A DNA stretch of 64,000 nucleotides, from assembly GCF_042679305.1 (NCBI RefSeq), contig NZ_JBHTMP010000005.1, positions 1 through 64,000 of the forward strand. Reading direction: 5' to 3'. The notes beneath the pieces are model-generated. The model saw only the letters and a list, made by a program, of their open reading frames with translations. It was not told the origin of the DNA and ran no database searches. Positions 62,714-64,000 of this stretch are shown here, one piece after another (the first letter of the stretch is position 1; each line of letters opens with the position of its first letter). Made by a program: the position numbers and the translations under genes. The stretch is from Micromonospora_H sonneratiae (GTDB lineage: Bacteria > Actinomycetota > Actinomycetes > Mycobacteriales > Micromonosporaceae).

Positions 62714-64000
62714 CTACATAACCTTCTCGCGACATATTGCCATATGACAGACGCCTCGAATCGTACCATCTGCCAGCATATCCGCGAGATGCCTTGGGCT
62801 TCCTACAGTTGTCGACCCAGTAAGAATATTCAATCCCCGTGGCGGACCAATAAGGTAGTTCGGAACGCGGGCACCTGGACCAAAGGTTTCGACTGGCTTT
62901 ACGTTCCGCGCACCACGCTCGATCATTTCCCCAATTCGGTCAAGGAGCTTCTCGCCATGCTCCACATAGAAGTGAAGATATATCCCACCCGGGAGCGGCG
63001 GCGTCTCTCCATCCATCTCGAAGTACCATCCATGACCAGCTACAACTTGACCATTTGCGCGGCCACCCACAGTAATTGACTCAGGGTCATCTGGACCTGC
63101 CCCCCCTTTACCACGAGACCCGTCCCCACCAGAACCACCTTTAGATGTGGGCGTAGGATCCTTACGTGGGGGCGTAGGCGTCTTAGGCGCAGGTCTAGCC
63201 GCATCGCGTGCATCCGACTTGATCTTCGCTAGCTCGTCAGCTTCTTTGGCCGGATTGATACTCGGCGCCTTACCCGTTGGCGCCTTTGATATGAGCTTCT
63301 TAATCTGACCGGCGATCTTGTCAGCGATACCCTTACAAACGGACTTGGCAAACTTGCATGCGATGTCCACTCCTGGGACTGTCGACAGCACGGAAATTAC
63401 CGCATTTGTATAGTCACCTTCGGCCACGTACCAGGCAGCGTTTGCGACATCGCATGCGGCGCCGATTGGCAAGTACATTCCACAGCCGTCCAGGAATTCA
63501 CGCCATTTCTGCTCTGTAGTCTTTGGCGTGAAACCGCTACCTCCACCGTTTCCAGGCCCCTTCCCCAGACCCGTAGTGCCCTCAGATGCGTTTTGACACG
63601 CATACCCAGAAAGGTTCAAAGCGGTACAGGCAGGCAGCAACGTCTCATCAGGATTTGTGTACTCTGGGATAATTTCGCCGCTGGGGTCGCTGTAGGTGAT
63701 GGGGTTGTTCGCGGCGTAGGTGTAGGCCGGCAACTGCTGTGGATTGCCCGGGTCGTTGATCGGGTCGACGGAGATGAACCGTCCGATTATCGGGTCGTAC
63801 TCCCGGGCGCCGAGGTGGGTCAGCCCAGTCGGATCCTGGTAGCCGCCGAGGAACCCCTGCCTGTTGGGCCAAGCGACCGTCCCCCCACGTGGTGAACCGT
63901 ACGGCGTCTGGAACCGCTGACTGATCGTCTGGTTGGCATCCAGCGCGACCGTGACCTGCGAAGTCCCCTGGTAGTCGCTGGCCAGCCAGGCAAGCCCGGT
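62714..64000 (-). CDS. RHS protein 3 with Stv-like C-terminal domain (5' part outside window)
   Basis: At least 428 residues; the frame is open to the right edge. It includes the end of the RHS core, GFLGGYQDPTGLTHLGAREY then DPIIGRFISVDPINDP and YTYAANNPITYSDPSGE. A short hydrophobic, cysteine-containing region and a proline/lysine linker with Gly-rich repeats follow. The C-terminal 115 residues, AGHGWYFEMDGETPPLPGGI through HFYVEHGEKLLDRIGEMIER and VPNYLIGPPRGLNILTGST to GVCHMAICRE, resemble the putative adhesin Stv domain. Unlike RHS proteins 1 and 2, it has no HINT domain in the visible part. GC falls sharply in the C-terminal part, as expected for exchanged toxin tips. Confidence 0.85.
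   Translation of the reverse strand, partial: TGLAWLASDYQGTSQVTVALDANQTISQRFQTPYGSPRGGTVAWPNRQGFLGGYQDPTGLTHLGAREYDPIIGRFISVDPINDPGNPQQLPAYTYAANNPITYSDPSGEIIPEYTNPDETLLPACTALNLSGYACQNASEGTTGLGKGPGNGGGSGFTPKTTEQKWREFLDGCGMYLPIGAACDVANAAWYVAEGDYTNAVISVLSTVPGVDIACKFAKSVCKGIADKIAGQIKKLISKAPTGKAPSINPAKEADELAKIKSDARDAARPAPKTPTPPRKDPTPTSKGGSGGDGSRGKGGAGPDDPESITVGGRANGQVVAGHGWYFEMDGETPPLPGGIYLHFYVEHGEKLLDRIGEMIERGARNVKPVETFGPGARVPNYLIGPPRGLNILTGSTTVGSPRHLADMLADGTIRGVCHMAICREKVM

Overview
The window is very GC-rich DNA from an actinobacterium, most likely a member of the Micromonosporaceae (Micromonospora or a close relative). Supporting signs are the mraZ-rsmH-ftsL-ftsI start of the division cluster, the MurT/GatD pair, an amphi-Trp protein, mycobacterial-type LexA boxes, the SAV_6107 HEPN protein / ImuA' / ImuB / DnaE2 mutasome, and several genes that seem to be read from leaderless transcripts. 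No tRNA, rRNA or CRISPR array was seen.

Layout. 1-2.9 kb, minus strand: start of the dcw cluster (mraZ, rsmH, ftsL-like, 5' part of ftsI), with a promoter overlapped by MraZ-type repeats. 3.1-6.3 kb, plus: a small secreted protein, then murT-gatD (lipid II amidation) and a TVP38-like membrane protein. 6.3-7.5 kb: Tat-type DyP peroxidase. 7.7-17.5 kb: polymorphic-toxin locus 1, a 2650-residue RHS protein ending in a HINT domain and a nuclease-like toxin, its overlapping immunity gene, and a downstream graveyard of gene fragments. 17.6-22.8 kb: XRE regulator, LtrA-like protein, amphi-Trp protein, secreted GH6 glucanase and a DUF418 membrane protein. 22.9-25.9 kb: leuS with a leader peptide and attenuator. 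26.1-33.0 kb: MoxR ATPase, a frameshifted DUF58 gene, transglutaminase, DUF3040 protein, DinB. 33.1-37.7 kb: phosphatase-fold protein, methyltransferase, M55 peptidase, AbiEii-type nucleotidyltransferase fusion.

37.8-52.5 kb holds the SOS mutagenesis cassette (dnaE2, imuB, then imuA' and the HEPN protein), split by about 8 kb. The insert carries toxin locus 2: an RHS protein with a HINT domain and a deaminase-like toxin, an Imm1-type immunity gene and a membrane-anchored BMP-like protein. LexA boxes precede both halves of the cassette. 52.8-61.4 kb: EamA transporter, YbaK deacylase, MFS/MerR pair, a carotenoid-type group (CrtA-like, GNAT, CruF-like, glycosyltransferase), cupin and methyltransferase. 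61.5-64 kb: AT-richer toxin locus 3, the 3' end of another RHS gene with a Stv-like C-terminus, its partner gene and a gene remnant.

The most interesting points are the leucine attenuator in front of leuS, the MraZ boxes on the division-cluster promoter, the toxin island inside the SOS cassette, and the three RHS loci with intact, frameshifted and decayed toxin or immunity modules.
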